Positions 17,332 to 25,847 of a stretch of DNA of 64,000 nt are shown here, one piece after another. The notes under the pieces are model-generated. The model ran no database searches and was not told where the DNA came from. It saw only the letters and a list, made by a program, of their open reading frames with translations. How positions within the stretch are numbered: position 1 is the stretch's first letter; every line of letters starts with the position of its first letter. The DNA comes from Acidovorax sp. (GTDB lineage: Bacteria; Pseudomonadota; Gammaproteobacteria; Burkholderiales; Burkholderiaceae_C), in contig JAUXZO010000227.1 in NCBI GenBank assembly GCA_030692685.1, forward strand, positions 1 to 64,000. Reading direction: 5' to 3'. The position numbers were made by a program, and so were the translations under genes.

Positions 17332-17784
17332 CTACTCGACCGCCAACATCCACAGGGCACCACAGCCGGTCAAAAGACTGCCCAGCGTGCCGGGCAACGA
17401 GGACCACCGGGGTTTGTCTACGGCAGGGTCTTGCGGAGCATCCATCTTGGGGCGGCGCGCGTCCAGCACCTGGGCGGCGACTGCCTCTGCGGCCTGCAGC
17501 TGGTCCGTCAACTCAGTCAAGGGGCCTTTTGCCACCAAGGTGGTGACGCGGGCGCCGGACAGGGGCAGCATCGGGACGACCTGGGCAAACAGCTTGTCAG
17601 CCCACTTGCCGCGCCAGTTCTCACGGGCGCTGTGGCTCACCCATTTGCTGATGCGGTGCGTCATGCGCGGCGCGCACGCCACCAAAACCCAGTGCGTATT
17701 GGCCGCGGCCTCGCGGGCCAGCAAGGGGGCAAGGATCTGCTGCGCGTAGGCTGCGTCGTCCACATACACAATGACTCTGTTCAT
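17332..17784 (-). CDS. Conserved hypothetical protein upstream-linked to terC, possibly USP-like
   Basis: The product is 150 residues, starting MNRVIVYVDDAAYAQQILAPLL and containing HWVLVACAPRMTHRISKW. The alternating beta-alpha pattern and YVDD start recall a universal-stress-type alpha/beta fold, but I do not recognise a nucleotide-binding signature. A C-terminal hydrophobic stretch (about 130-150) ends the protein. ATG 17784 has a strong GGAGGTGG site upstream. It follows the second terC on the same strand after 117 bases and is probably cotranscribed. Confidence 0.7.
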   Translation of the reverse strand: MNRVIVYVDDAAYAQQILAPLLAREAAANTHWVLVACAPRMTHRISKWVSHSARENWRGKWADKLFAQVVPMLPLSGARVTTLVAKGPLTELTDQLQAAEAVAAQVLDARRPKMDAPQDPAVDKPRWSSLPGTLGSLLTGCGALWMLAVE

Positions 17785-17901
17785 ACCACCTCCAGATTGA
17801 AGGGCCAGCAACAAAGGGGGCAACATGCCCCCTTTGTTCCAACACGTTCGTCGGCCCGTTCGCCAGCCAGTTCGCACTGGGTGACGATTTCAGGTTCTCG
17901 A

Positions 17902-18630
17902 TCAGCCCTGCGCAGGGGCAGCCGAAGCACGGCGCGCCAGGATGGCCTTGCCGATCACAAACACCAGCACAGCACCTGCCACGCTGGCACCGTAGCGGAT
18001 CACGTCGGTCTGCGCAATCTTGACCATCCACTGCCACTTGTCGGCGTTGGCGAACACGGGGTCCGTCACCAACATGCCGCCAGCAATCCAGCCCAGCAGC
18101 ATGCCGCCCAGGATGATGATGAACGGGAAACGGTCCATGAGCTTGATGACGAGCTGGCTGCCCCACACGATGATCGGGATGGAGATCAACAGGCCCAGCA
18201 CCACCAGCAGCATCTGGTGGTCACCAGCATTCTGCGCAGCGCCCGCAATGGCGATCACGTTGTCCACGCTCATCACCAGGTCGGCCACGATGATGGTCTT
18301 GATGGCTGCCAGCAGCTTGTCGCTGGTTTGCATTTCGCCGTGACCCTCTTCGTCGGGAGCCAGCAGTTTCACGCCGATCCACACCAGCAGGATGGCGCCG
18401 ACAAACTTGAGGAAGGGCAGTGCCAGCAGCGTCATCGCAAAGGCGATCAGGATCACGCGCAGGACGATGGCACCCGCGGTACCCCAGATGATGCCCTTGG
18501 TGCGCTGAGCGGGAGGCAGTTTGCGGCAGGCCAGGGCAATGACCACCGCGTTGTCGCCACCCAGCAGGATGTCGATGATGATGATCTGGCCGAGTGCAAG
18601 CCAGAACGCAGGCGAAGACAAAAAATCCAT
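17902..18630 (-). CDS. TerC/YjbE-family integral membrane protein (second copy)
   Basis: The product is 242 residues with seven predicted helices and the signature repeated: IIDILLGGDNAVVIALACR and ADLVMSVDNVIAIAGAA. ATG 18630 has GAGGAA upstream and is preferred to an extension of eight residues. It differs from the first TerC (1229-1915) in loops and C-terminus, so it is an older paralogue rather than a fresh duplicate. The family is linked to metal-ion export; the substrate is unknown. Confidence 0.92.
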   Translation of the reverse strand: MDFLSSPAFWLALGQIIIIDILLGGDNAVVIALACRKLPPAQRTKGIIWGTAGAIVLRVILIAFAMTLLALPFLKFVGAILLVWIGVKLLAPDEEGHGEMQTSDKLLAAIKTIIVADLVMSVDNVIAIAGAAQNAGDHQMLLVVLGLLISIPIIVWGSQLVIKLMDRFPFIIILGGMLLGWIAGGMLVTDPVFANADKWQWMVKIAQTDVIRYGASVAGAVLVFVIGKAILARRASAAPAQG

Positions 18631-19213
18631 AAATTCCTCAGTATCAGTGGGCAAAAGGACGGGTTGGCCGCCACTGTAGCGCCGAGTCCGTCCCAGGGAC
18701 AGGGTTTTGCGGTAGGCAGATCAAGGGCGTGCCGCACAGGGCTGAGGATGCGAAGGGACGGCCTTGATCAGCCCACAACGGGCCCATCAAAGGTCTTGCT
18801 CGGCCCAGCACCGCGGTGTGTGCTGAACCCGGACCGCCGGAAGCTGTGGCTTCGTATTGACGACAGTGCCGATGCCATGCAGCCCCGACACCCGTGCTGC
18901 CCATGGGGTGCATGGCGGCGGGGAGGCATGTCGGGAGCTACTCCCCTTCGAAGCAGCGATTGGAACATTGGCAGCGCGGGCGCGCAAGTACGAGGCGATT
19001 GTGGAAAGTGCGTACACCACACTGGCGATGGAGCCCCCTAACAAGCCCCGCGGGCGGTATGGACCCGCTCGTTCTGCCTCCCAACCAGCCGCGTTGCCGC
19101 CACGGCGAACCCACGTGAACCACCGCGAACCACAGGCGCCGCGCTGATAACACCACGGCTGGCATGCTCCGTTCCGGCGGCTATGATCCAGCCCCTTTGC
19201 GCAATCCCGTCCC
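18631..19213. other. Gene-free region between terC and the DUF3717/DUF1289 gene
   Basis: This 583-base stretch separates divergent genes and must hold both promoters. I found no open frame with protein-like content, no repeat copy and no recognisable riboswitch, although TerC genes often carry a manganese-sensing leader. Short frames here are antisense or random GC-rich reading. Confidence 0.5.
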
Positions 19214-19657
19214 ATGGCCGCCATCCACATCACCGACATCGAAGCTGCCATCAACCACTGGCGCCGCCGCGCTGCGTCGCCTGATGGCATCACCCTGGCG
19301 CCCGAATTGCGCGCGCTCGCCGAGGTCTACGCGTTGATGGTGTACTGGCACGAGGATGAGGCGGACGAAGGCAGCTTTCCGCCCGCAGCCCTGGCCGCTT
19401 GGCTCGCGTGGTACGACTCCACCCCCGATACGCCGTGTATTGCCATTTGTTCTACCAGCCAGGGTGATGATCTGTGCAAGGGGTGTGGCCGCACCTTTGA
19501 CGAAGTCCAGTTCTGGCCTGGAATGTCGCCTGGAGAAAAGCGCACCGTGTGGCGCCGTATCACGCTGGAACATTCAGCATGGCGCTTCAACCGCTACGCG
19601 GAGCGCGCCGCGGAGGGCCCCTCTACCAGACGGGCTTCAAATGCGCCTCTACTCTGA
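19214..19657 (+). CDS. DUF3717 plus DUF1289 protein
   Basis: The product is 147 residues. The first half (IHITDIEAAINHWR ... ALAEVYALMVYWHEDEAD) is the DUF3717 type. The second half has the DUF1289 cysteine pattern CIAIC...LCKGCGRTFDEVQFW, proposed to bind a metal or Fe-S cluster. Such fusions are common in Burkholderiales. The function is unknown. It is followed after 96 bases by another small zinc-ribbon protein on the same strand. Confidence 0.85.
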   Translation: MAAIHITDIEAAINHWRRRAASPDGITLAPELRALAEVYALMVYWHEDEADEGSFPPAALAAWLAWYDSTPDTPCIAICSTSQGDDLCKGCGRTFDEVQFWPGMSPGEKRTVWRRITLEHSAWRFNRYAERAAEGPSTRRASNAPLL

Positions 19658-19753
19658 GCCTGCAACCGTCAACGCGATGGAACGGCAGATGTTTGCTGTG
19701 CGGCAGGGTTGATAGACCTGTACGCGCGGCACTCAAACCGCTAAGGTGAGCCC

Positions 19754-20059
19754 ATGCTGCGCCTGACCCAAGCCCCCAACATCGCGATTGCCACCCTGTG
19801 GGCAGACTTGTTGTGCGAGGCGGGCATGACGGCCTCGGTGCAGCGCCAGTACCTGGGGGCCGCCGCCGGACACCTGCCACCGGACCAATGCCTGCCCGAG
19901 ATCTGGCTGGACCATGACGAACACGCCACCCGCGCCCGGGCCTTGCTGCAGGACCTGCAAGACCTGCCGCAGCGCCACTGGGTATGCCGGTGCGGCGAGA
20001 CGGTAGAAGGTGGGTTTGAGCAGTGTTGGCAATGTGGCACGCTGATGCCACGGGATTGA
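19754..20059 (+). CDS. DUF2007 protein with C-terminal zinc ribbon
   Basis: The product is 101 residues. Residues 1-70 match the DUF2007 putative signal-transducing fold (LTQAPNIAIATLWADLLCEAG ... LPEIWLDHDEHATRARALL). The tail holds CxC and CxxC pairs (WVCRCGE and CWQCG), a typical zinc ribbon. The role is unknown. A palindromic repeat copy starts directly after the stop. Confidence 0.85.
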   Translation: MLRLTQAPNIAIATLWADLLCEAGMTASVQRQYLGAAAGHLPPDQCLPEIWLDHDEHATRARALLQDLQDLPQRHWVCRCGETVEGGFEQCWQCGTLMPRD

Positions 20060-20063
20060 GATC

Positions 20064-20122
20064 AATACTATTGTTTTGATAGCTACCAGCGCTTACTGAT
20101 AAAGCGCTAGCGCCTGTTTTTA
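20064..20122. repeat. Palindromic repeat, copy 3
   Basis: TTTTGATAGCTACCAGCGCTT, then ACTGATAAAGCGCTAGCGCC and a T5 run. It lies between the convergent DUF2007 and yaeQ genes and could serve as a bidirectional terminator for both. Confidence 0.85.
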
Positions 20123-20135
20123 CCAATATTTCCCG

Positions 20136-20696
20136 TCACTTCCAGCGCACGGGCTCCACATGCACGCTGCCCTGGGTACTGCTCAGCGTGATGGCGCCTT
20201 CTTGCACCGTGGCCTGCAGCTGCATGCTGCGTTCGGCCAGCTTTGCCAGCGCCTGAGAGGCCTCGGTGGGAATGCGCCACACCTGCAGCTTCTCCAGCCG
20301 CGACAGCTTGGTTTCAATGCCCTTCCACCAGATCTCGGCGGCGTGATTGAAGCAGTAGACGAGCACGGAATCGGATTTGCTGCAGGCCTTGGTGAGCGGC
20401 TTGTCTTCGGGCTGCCCTACCTCGATCCACACGCGTCGGCGGCCGGTGTAGTCGGTCAGTGACGCATCCGGATCGTCTGGGTCCGACAGGCCCGCGCCAA
20501 ACGCCAGCGTGGCGTCGCCATTGCACAGGTCGTTGAGCTGGTGTGCCTGAATGGCCAGCGCGGTCAGCCGGATCATCATGCGCTCGTCGGTTTCGCTCGG
20601 GTGGCGGGCCAGCGTGAGCGCATGGTCGGCGTAGTAGCCGTGGTCAATGTCGGCGATCTGGAGGTTCGCCTTGAAGATGGTGGATTTGATGGCCAT
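20136..20696 (-). CDS. yaeQ: YaeQ family protein
   Basis: The product is 186 residues, the normal size. It starts MAIKSTIFKANLQIADIDHGYY and contains RHPSETDERMMIRL and VWIEVGQPEDKPLTKACSKS, all typical of YaeQ. The family has a PD-(D/E)XK nuclease-like fold, and its E. coli member was once reported to compensate for loss of RfaH. The biochemical role is not established. It lies downstream of purB on the same strand, separated by a structured repeat element. Confidence 0.92.
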   Translation of the reverse strand: MAIKSTIFKANLQIADIDHGYYADHALTLARHPSETDERMMIRLTALAIQAHQLNDLCNGDATLAFGAGLSDPDDPDASLTDYTGRRRVWIEVGQPEDKPLTKACSKSDSVLVYCFNHAAEIWWKGIETKLSRLEKLQVWRIPTEASQALAKLAERSMQLQATVQEGAITLSSTQGSVHVEPVRWK

Positions 20697-20700
20697 GATC

Positions 20701-20804
20701 TATCAAAAATAAGAGCTGCCAGCGCAAGTATTGACTTGCTTTGGCAGCTCTGGATATTGCAAATGACCGCACAGCAAGCGCTGGCAGCTATGATTTTTAT
20801 ACTC
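20701..20804. repeat. Composite hairpin element between purB and yaeQ
   Basis: The ends are inverted copies of each other: AAAATAAGAGCTGCCAGCGC on the left and GCGCTGGCAGCTATGATTTT on the right. The left part also forms its own long hairpin, with GAGCTGCCA and TGGCAGCTC arms and inner GCAAGT/ACTTGC arms. It is related to but longer than the simple palindromic repeat. Its right end covers the last few codons of purB, a small overlap. Confidence 0.7.
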
Positions 20805-22176
20805 GGCGTGCTAGCTCCGCCGCTTTGCCGACGTAGCTTCCAGGCGTCATCGCCAGCAGGCGGTCTTTTTCGGACTGGGGAATTTCCAGCGATTGAATCA
20901 AGCCGTGCAGCGCCTCGGCCGTCACGGTTTTGCCCCGCGTCACTTCCTTGAGCTTTTCGTACGCGCCCTGCACACCAAAACGGCGCATCACCGTCTGGAT
21001 GGGCTCGGCCAGCACTTCCCACGATGCGTCCAGGTCGTCGGCCAGCGCTTCTTCGTTCAACTCCAGCTTGTTCAGGCCGGCCAGCAACGAGGCGTAAGAC
21101 AGCGCGGCATAGCCCAGGGCCACGCCCATGTTGCGCAGCACGGTGCTGTCGGTCAGGTCGCGCTGCCAACGGCTGATGGGCAACTTTTCGGACAGGTGCT
21201 TGAGCAGCGCATTGGCCAGGCCCAGGTTGCCTTCGGCGTTTTCAAAGTCAATGGGGTTGACCTTGTGCGGCATGGTGGACGAGCCAATTTCACCGGCCTT
21301 CAGGCGCTGCTTGAAGTAGCCCAGGCTCACGTAGCCCCAGATGTCGCGCGACAGGTCGATGAGGATGGTGTTGGCACGGGCCACGGCGTCGAACAGCTCA
21401 GCCATGTAGTCGTGCGGCTCGATCTGGATCGAGTAGGGCTGAAAGGTCAGCCCCAGGCCCAGGGGTTCGGGGGTTTCAATGACCTTCTTGCTGAAGGCTT
21501 CCCAGTCGAAGTCGGGCCATGCGGAAAGGTGCGCGTTGTAGTTGCCTACGGCGCCGTTCATTTTGCCCATGATCTTGACGCTGGCGATCTTCTCGCAAGC
21601 GGTCTGCAGGCGCATGACCACGTTGGCCATCTCTTTGCCCACGGTGGTGGGGCTGGCCGTCTCGCCGTGGGTGCGGCTGAGCATGGGCACATCGGCGTAG
21701 GCGTGCGCCATTTCGCGCAGTTTGAGCACGATGCGGTCAAGGCCCGGCAGCACCACCTGGTCACGGCCCGAGCGCAGTTGCAGCGCATGGCTCGTGTTGT
21801 TGATGTCTTCGCTGGTGCAGGCAAAGTGCACAAACTCCGAGGCTTTTTCCAGCTCGGGGCGGGCTTCGAACTTGCTCTTGATCCAGTACTCCACGGCTTT
21901 TACGTCGTGGTTTGTTGTTTTTTCGATCTCTTTGATGGCCGCCGAGTCGGATTCGGAGAAGTTCTTGATCAGGCCCAGCAGATAGGCGCGGGCGCCAGTG
22001 GTCAGCGGCTTGAATTCGGCAAAACCGGCGTCGGACAGCGCGATGAACCACGCCACTTCGACCTGCACGCGGCGGTGCATGTAGCCGTGTTCGCTCATGA
22101 TCGGGCGCAGGGCGGCAAGTTTGCTGGCGTAACGGCCGTCAAGCGGCGACAGGGCGGTAATGGTGGACAGGCTCAT
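20797..22176 (-). CDS. purB: Adenylosuccinate lyase
   Basis: The product is 459 residues, like the E. coli enzyme. The N-terminus MSLSTITALSPLDGRYASK, the SRTHGETASPTTVGKEMAN segment and the fumarase-superfamily signature GSSTMPHKVNPIDFE with its catalytic Ser loop are all present. It catalyses two steps of purine synthesis (SAICAR to AICAR, adenylosuccinate to AMP). Its final codons run into a structured repeat element. Confidence 0.98.
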   Translation of the reverse strand: MSLSTITALSPLDGRYASKLAALRPIMSEHGYMHRRVQVEVAWFIALSDAGFAEFKPLTTGARAYLLGLIKNFSESDSAAIKEIEKTTNHDVKAVEYWIKSKFEARPELEKASEFVHFACTSEDINNTSHALQLRSGRDQVVLPGLDRIVLKLREMAHAYADVPMLSRTHGETASPTTVGKEMANVVMRLQTACEKIASVKIMGKMNGAVGNYNAHLSAWPDFDWEAFSKKVIETPEPLGLGLTFQPYSIQIEPHDYMAELFDAVARANTILIDLSRDIWGYVSLGYFKQRLKAGEIGSSTMPHKVNPIDFENAEGNLGLANALLKHLSEKLPISRWQRDLTDSTVLRNMGVALGYAALSYASLLAGLNKLELNEEALADDLDASWEVLAEPIQTVMRRFGVQGAYEKLKEVTRGKTVTAEALHGLIQSLEIPQSEKDRLLAMTPGSYVGKAAELARRV

Positions 22177-22293
22177 GGCGCGCCATTGTAGGCGTGGCGT
22201 GTAGGCGTGGCGTCTGCGTCAGCTTCGGGTGGGCCGGTCCCGATAGAATCAAAGCCAATTGTTCAGCTACCCCCGCGCACTGGAAGACAAACC

Positions 22294-22908
22294 ATGAAAT
22301 TGATCGGAGCCTCTGCCAGCCCTTACGTCCGTAAGGTGCGGATCGTGATGGCCGAAAAAAAGCTCGACTACCAGTTCGTACAGGAAAACGTCTGGGCAGA
22401 CGACACCGCCATTGCCACCTCCAACCCGCTGGGCAAGGTGCCTTGCCTGGTGATGGAAGGTGGCGAAGCCGTCTTCGACTCGCGCGTGATCGTGGAGTAC
22501 CTGGACACGCTGTCGCCGGTGGGCAAGCTGATTCCGAGCCAAGGCCGTGAACGCGCCGAAGTGAAGACCTGGGAGGCCCTGGCCGATGGCGTGATGGATG
22601 CTGCAATTTTGGCCCGACTGGAGGCCACCTGGGCCCACCGCAAAGACAGCGAACGCAGCCAGGCCTGGATCGACCGCCAGCTGGTCAAGGTGAACGACGG
22701 CCTCAAGTCCATGAGCCAGGGCTTGGGCGACAAGCCGTTTTGCAGCGGCATCCACCTGAGCCTGTCCGACATCGCCGTAGGCTGCGCACTGGGCTGGCTG
22801 GAGTTTCGTTTTCCCGAGATCGCCTGGCGCAACGAGTACCCCAACCTGGGCAAGCTGCTCGACAAACTGGCGCTGCGCGCCAGCTTCGCAGACACCAAAC
22901 CGTACTGA
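22294..22908 (+). CDS. Glutathione S-transferase
   Basis: The product is 204 residues. The N-terminal thioredoxin fold has the start MKLIGASASPYVRKVRIV with a candidate catalytic Ser9, then GKVPCLVMEGGEAVFDSRVIVEYL, which positions glutathione. The C-terminal helical domain follows. It diverges from purB, with 117 bases between. ATG 22294 is chosen because the fold begins right there; in-frame upstream codons add no family sequence. The substrate is unknown. Confidence 0.92.
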   Translation: MKLIGASASPYVRKVRIVMAEKKLDYQFVQENVWADDTAIATSNPLGKVPCLVMEGGEAVFDSRVIVEYLDTLSPVGKLIPSQGRERAEVKTWEALADGVMDAAILARLEATWAHRKDSERSQAWIDRQLVKVNDGLKSMSQGLGDKPFCSGIHLSLSDIAVGCALGWLEFRFPEIAWRNEYPNLGKLLDKLALRASFADTKPY

Positions 22909-22988
22909 CGCGCCCTGCGCGCCGATGATGTGCCCAGGGCCTCGCCGGTCGCGTGATCGCTCCTTGTGTGCCGTATGCTAGGGCGCAT

Positions 22989-23702
22989 ATGAACGAAACG
23001 GTTCAAAACCTTTCAAAGCCGTCCGAGGTGCGCGCCACCCGGCAGCGCGCCGCCCGCGATGCAGCGGCCACACCCGGGGCCGATCGGGTGCGTGTGAACG
23101 ATCCCGACCGCACCATGGCCAACATCCTGCAGGTGGCCACGGCTGAGTTTGCAGACAAGGGGCTGGCGGGCGCGCGCATCGACGAGATTGCAGCGCTGAC
23201 CAGCACCAGCAAGCGCATGATCTACTACTACTTTGGTAGCAAGGAAGGCCTGTATGTGGCGGTGCTGGAAGATGCCTACCGGCGCATCCGGCGCATTGAA
23301 TCTGAACTGCACCTGGAAAACCTGGCGCCTGAGCAAGCGTTGCGCACGCTGGTGGGTTTCACGGTGGACTACCAGCTTGCCAACCCCGACTTCATCCGCC
23401 TGGTGATGAATGAAAACATGCACCGGGGCGAGTTCATCAGCCAGTCCACCACCATTCAGGAACTGAACATCCCCGTCATTCACGCGGTCCGCAATGTGTA
23501 CGAGCGTGGCGTGGCCTCTGGCGTGTTTCGCCCTGATGTGGACCCGGTGGACCTGCACATGTCGATTTCGGCACTGTGTTTCTTCAACGTGGCCAACCGC
23601 CACACCTTCGGCGCGATCTTCAAGCGCTCGCTGGACACCCCCGCCGCCACCGCGCAGCGCCGGGAATCGATCATTGAGATGATCGTCCGCTTCCTGAAGT
23701 GA
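22989..23702 (+). CDS. TetR/AcrR-family regulator of the shikimate/quinate operon
   Basis: The product is 237 residues. After a basic N-terminal tail, residues about 40-90 form the TetR helix-turn-helix: ILQVATAEFADKGLAGARIDEIA followed by STSKRMIYYYFGSKEGLYVAVLE. The remainder is a helical ligand-binding domain. It precedes the dctQMP-aroE-quiC operon on the same strand, and a near-perfect 16-base palindrome lies between. It most likely represses that operon until a pathway compound binds, but this is inference. Confidence 0.88.
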   Translation: MNETVQNLSKPSEVRATRQRAARDAAATPGADRVRVNDPDRTMANILQVATAEFADKGLAGARIDEIAALTSTSKRMIYYYFGSKEGLYVAVLEDAYRRIRRIESELHLENLAPEQALRTLVGFTVDYQLANPDFIRLVMNENMHRGEFISQSTTIQELNIPVIHAVRNVYERGVASGVFRPDVDPVDLHMSISALCFFNVANRHTFGAIFKRSLDTPAATAQRRESIIEMIVRFLK

Positions 23703-23710
23703 CGTTGCGC

Positions 23711-23735
23711 TGAGGCGCTTCGCGCCTTTCCCCTG
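23711..23735 (+). terminator. Hairpin after the tetR gene
   Basis: GAGGCGC-TTC-GCGCCTT follows the tetR stop by about ten bases and is trailed by TTCCCC rather than a clean T-run. It is a plausible weak terminator separating the regulator from the transporter operon. Confidence 0.45.
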
Positions 23736-23856
23736 AAAAGGGCCGCCGGTTGCATCGGCCGTCCGCGACAGCGCAAGGCCACGCGGCCCCGCGGCGCCGA
23801 ATTTTCGATCTGATTCTTCCTCCGTAGACACGGCAAGGGTTTGCACTTAGTTTAAA

Positions 23857-23872
23857 TACTAACCAGTTCGTA
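23857..23872 (+). promoter_or_regulatory. Candidate TetR operator before dctQ
   Basis: TACTAAC-CA-GTTCGTA is a palindrome with one mismatch (C for A in the right half). It lies 40 bases before the dctQ start and 154 bases after the tetR stop. Its size and symmetry fit a TetR dimer site. No clear -10/-35 pair could be assigned. Confidence 0.55.
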
Positions 23873-23911
23873 CAAAATTCTTTTCAGGCACTCACAATGA
23901 CTGGAGACACC

Positions 23912-24466
23912 ATGTTTGCACTGGCCGACCGCATGCTGCGGGGATACACCCGCGTGCTCCATGCCTTGGGCGGCCTGTTTCTGGCCGCGATGGTGGCGCT
24001 GGTGTTTGGCAATGTCGTGCTGCGCTATGTGTTCAACGCGGGCATCACGGTGTCGGAAGAGTTGTCGCGCTGGCTGTTTGTGTGGCTGACCTTCATGGGC
24101 GCCGTGGTGGCGCTGCGCGAACATGGGCACCTGGGCACCGACATCCTGATATCGCGCCTGCCCGCCCGGGGCAAGAAGGCCTGCCTCGTGGTGGCGCAGC
24201 TGGCCATGTTGTATGTGTCGTGGTTGTTGCTTCGCGGCAGCTGGGCGCAGATGCTGATCAACCGGGAGACCGAGGCGCCGGTGACGGGCGCATCGGTCGG
24301 CATCTTCTACGCGAGCGGTGTGCTGATGGGCGCCTCAGCGTTGGCCATCTTGCTACGCGACCTCGTCTACACCTTGGTGCATGCAGCAGATGCACAAGAC
24401 CTGGCAATGGCTGCCGGTAGCGAAGAAGCCGTAGCGCCGCCCTCTGCGGCCGACAAGCGCCGCTGA
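23912..24466 (+). CDS. dctQ: TRAP transporter small membrane subunit (DctQ type)
   Basis: The product is 184 residues with four membrane helices and the DctQ hallmarks VFGNVVLRYVFNAGITVSEELSRWLFVWLTFMGA and the following REHGHLGTDIL. ATG 23912 has GGAG seven bases upstream and is preferred to ATG 23897. It pairs with the large DctM subunit encoded 25 bases downstream and the periplasmic DctP subunit after that. Context suggests transport of shikimate, quinate or a related acid. Confidence 0.92.
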   Translation: MFALADRMLRGYTRVLHALGGLFLAAMVALVFGNVVLRYVFNAGITVSEELSRWLFVWLTFMGAVVALREHGHLGTDILISRLPARGKKACLVVAQLAMLYVSWLLLRGSWAQMLINRETEAPVTGASVGIFYASGVLMGASALAILLRDLVYTLVHAADAQDLAMAAGSEEAVAPPSAADKRR

Positions 24467-24491
24467 ACTCCCGCAAACACACGGTGCAACG

Positions 24492-25772
24492 ATGACCATC
24501 ACCATTTTTCTTGGATCCCTGCTGCTCGCCATGGCGATTGGCATCCCTATCGCCTTTGCGCTGTTGATCAGTGGCGTGGCGCTGATGTGGCACCTGGATC
24601 TGTTTGACGCGCAAATCCTCGCGCAGAACGTGATCAACGGGGCCGACAGCTTTCCGCTGCTCGCAGTGCCGTTCTTCATGCTGGCAGGCGAGATCATGAA
24701 CGTGGGCGGGCTGTCGCGCCGCATCGTCAAGCTGGCCTTGGCCGTGGTGGGGCATGTACCCGGCGGGCTGGGTTATGTGGCCATCATGGCGGCGGTCATT
24801 CTGGCGGCCGTGTCGGGCTCGGCGGTGGCCGATGCGGCGGCGCTGGCCTCGCTGCTGTTGCCCATGATGGTGGCCGCAGGCCACAACAAGGCCCGGTCGG
24901 CGGGGTTGATTGCCTCGGCCGGCATCATCGCGCCGGTCATTCCACCGTCCATCGGGTTCGTGATTTTTGGCGTTGCGGGCAATGTGTCGATCAGCAAGCT
25001 GTTTTTGGCGGGCATCGTGCCCGGGCTACTGCTGGGTGTGGCGCTGGCAGGCACCTGGTGGTGGCTGGTGCGCAAAGAGCAGGTTGCTCCGCCCGCCAAA
25101 GCCTCGCGCGCAGAGGTTCTGAAAGCGCTCAAGGAGTCTGTATGGGCTTTGGGCCTGCCCGTCATTATTTTGGCGGGTCTGCGCATGGGGGTGTTCACAC
25201 CCACCGAGGCCGCGGTCGTCGCAGCCGTATATGCGCTGTGTGTGGCCATGTTGGTGTACCGCGAACTGACCCTGCGCCAACTGGCAGAGATCTTTCAGTC
25301 CGCAGCGCGCACCAGTGCCATCGTGATGTTCCTGGTGGCCGCAGCGATGGTGTCGGCCTGGCTGATCACCGTGGCCGATATGCCCAGCAAGGTGATCGAC
25401 ATGTTGCAGCCGTTCATGGGCAACCAGACCGTGCTGCTGCTGGCCATCATGGTGCTGGTGATGGTGGTGGGCACCGCCATGGACATGACACCCACCATTC
25501 TCATCATGACGCCGGTGCTCATGCCGGTCGTCAAGGCGGCGGGTATTGACCCGGTCTACTTCGGTGTGTTGTTCATCATGGTCAACGCCATCGGCCTCAT
25601 CACGCCTCCGGTAGGCACCGTGCTGAACGTGGTGGCCGGTGTTGGCCGCGTGTCCATGGGCGAGGTCACGCGAGGCGTGTTGCCCTTCGTGGCCGCGCAG
25701 TTTTCCGTGGTGTTGCTGTTGGTGTTCGTTCCGTCCATCGTTACCGCGCCGCTGCGATGGCTTGCCGGTTGA
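24492..25772 (+). CDS. dctM: TRAP transporter large permease subunit (DctM type)
   Basis: The product is 426 residues with about twelve membrane helices. Family motifs are present: PLLAVPFFMLAGEIMN, GLIASAGIIAPVIPPSIGFVIFG and GLITPPVGTVLNVV. It is the sodium-coupled permease of the TRAP system. The gene lies between dctQ and dctP in one operon with shikimate-degrading enzymes downstream. Confidence 0.95.
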   Translation: MTITIFLGSLLLAMAIGIPIAFALLISGVALMWHLDLFDAQILAQNVINGADSFPLLAVPFFMLAGEIMNVGGLSRRIVKLALAVVGHVPGGLGYVAIMAAVILAAVSGSAVADAAALASLLLPMMVAAGHNKARSAGLIASAGIIAPVIPPSIGFVIFGVAGNVSISKLFLAGIVPGLLLGVALAGTWWWLVRKEQVAPPAKASRAEVLKALKESVWALGLPVIILAGLRMGVFTPTEAAVVAAVYALCVAMLVYRELTLRQLAEIFQSAARTSAIVMFLVAAAMVSAWLITVADMPSKVIDMLQPFMGNQTVLLLAIMVLVMVVGTAMDMTPTILIMTPVLMPVVKAAGIDPVYFGVLFIMVNAIGLITPPVGTVLNVVAGVGRVSMGEVTRGVLPFVAAQFSVVLLLVFVPSIVTAPLRWLAG

Positions 25773-25847
25773 TATGCGCCACGCCCCTTTTCCCTGCTCC
25801 CACCACTGATTTTTTGTACGCCGCCTAAAACCCAAGGAGACATGTCG

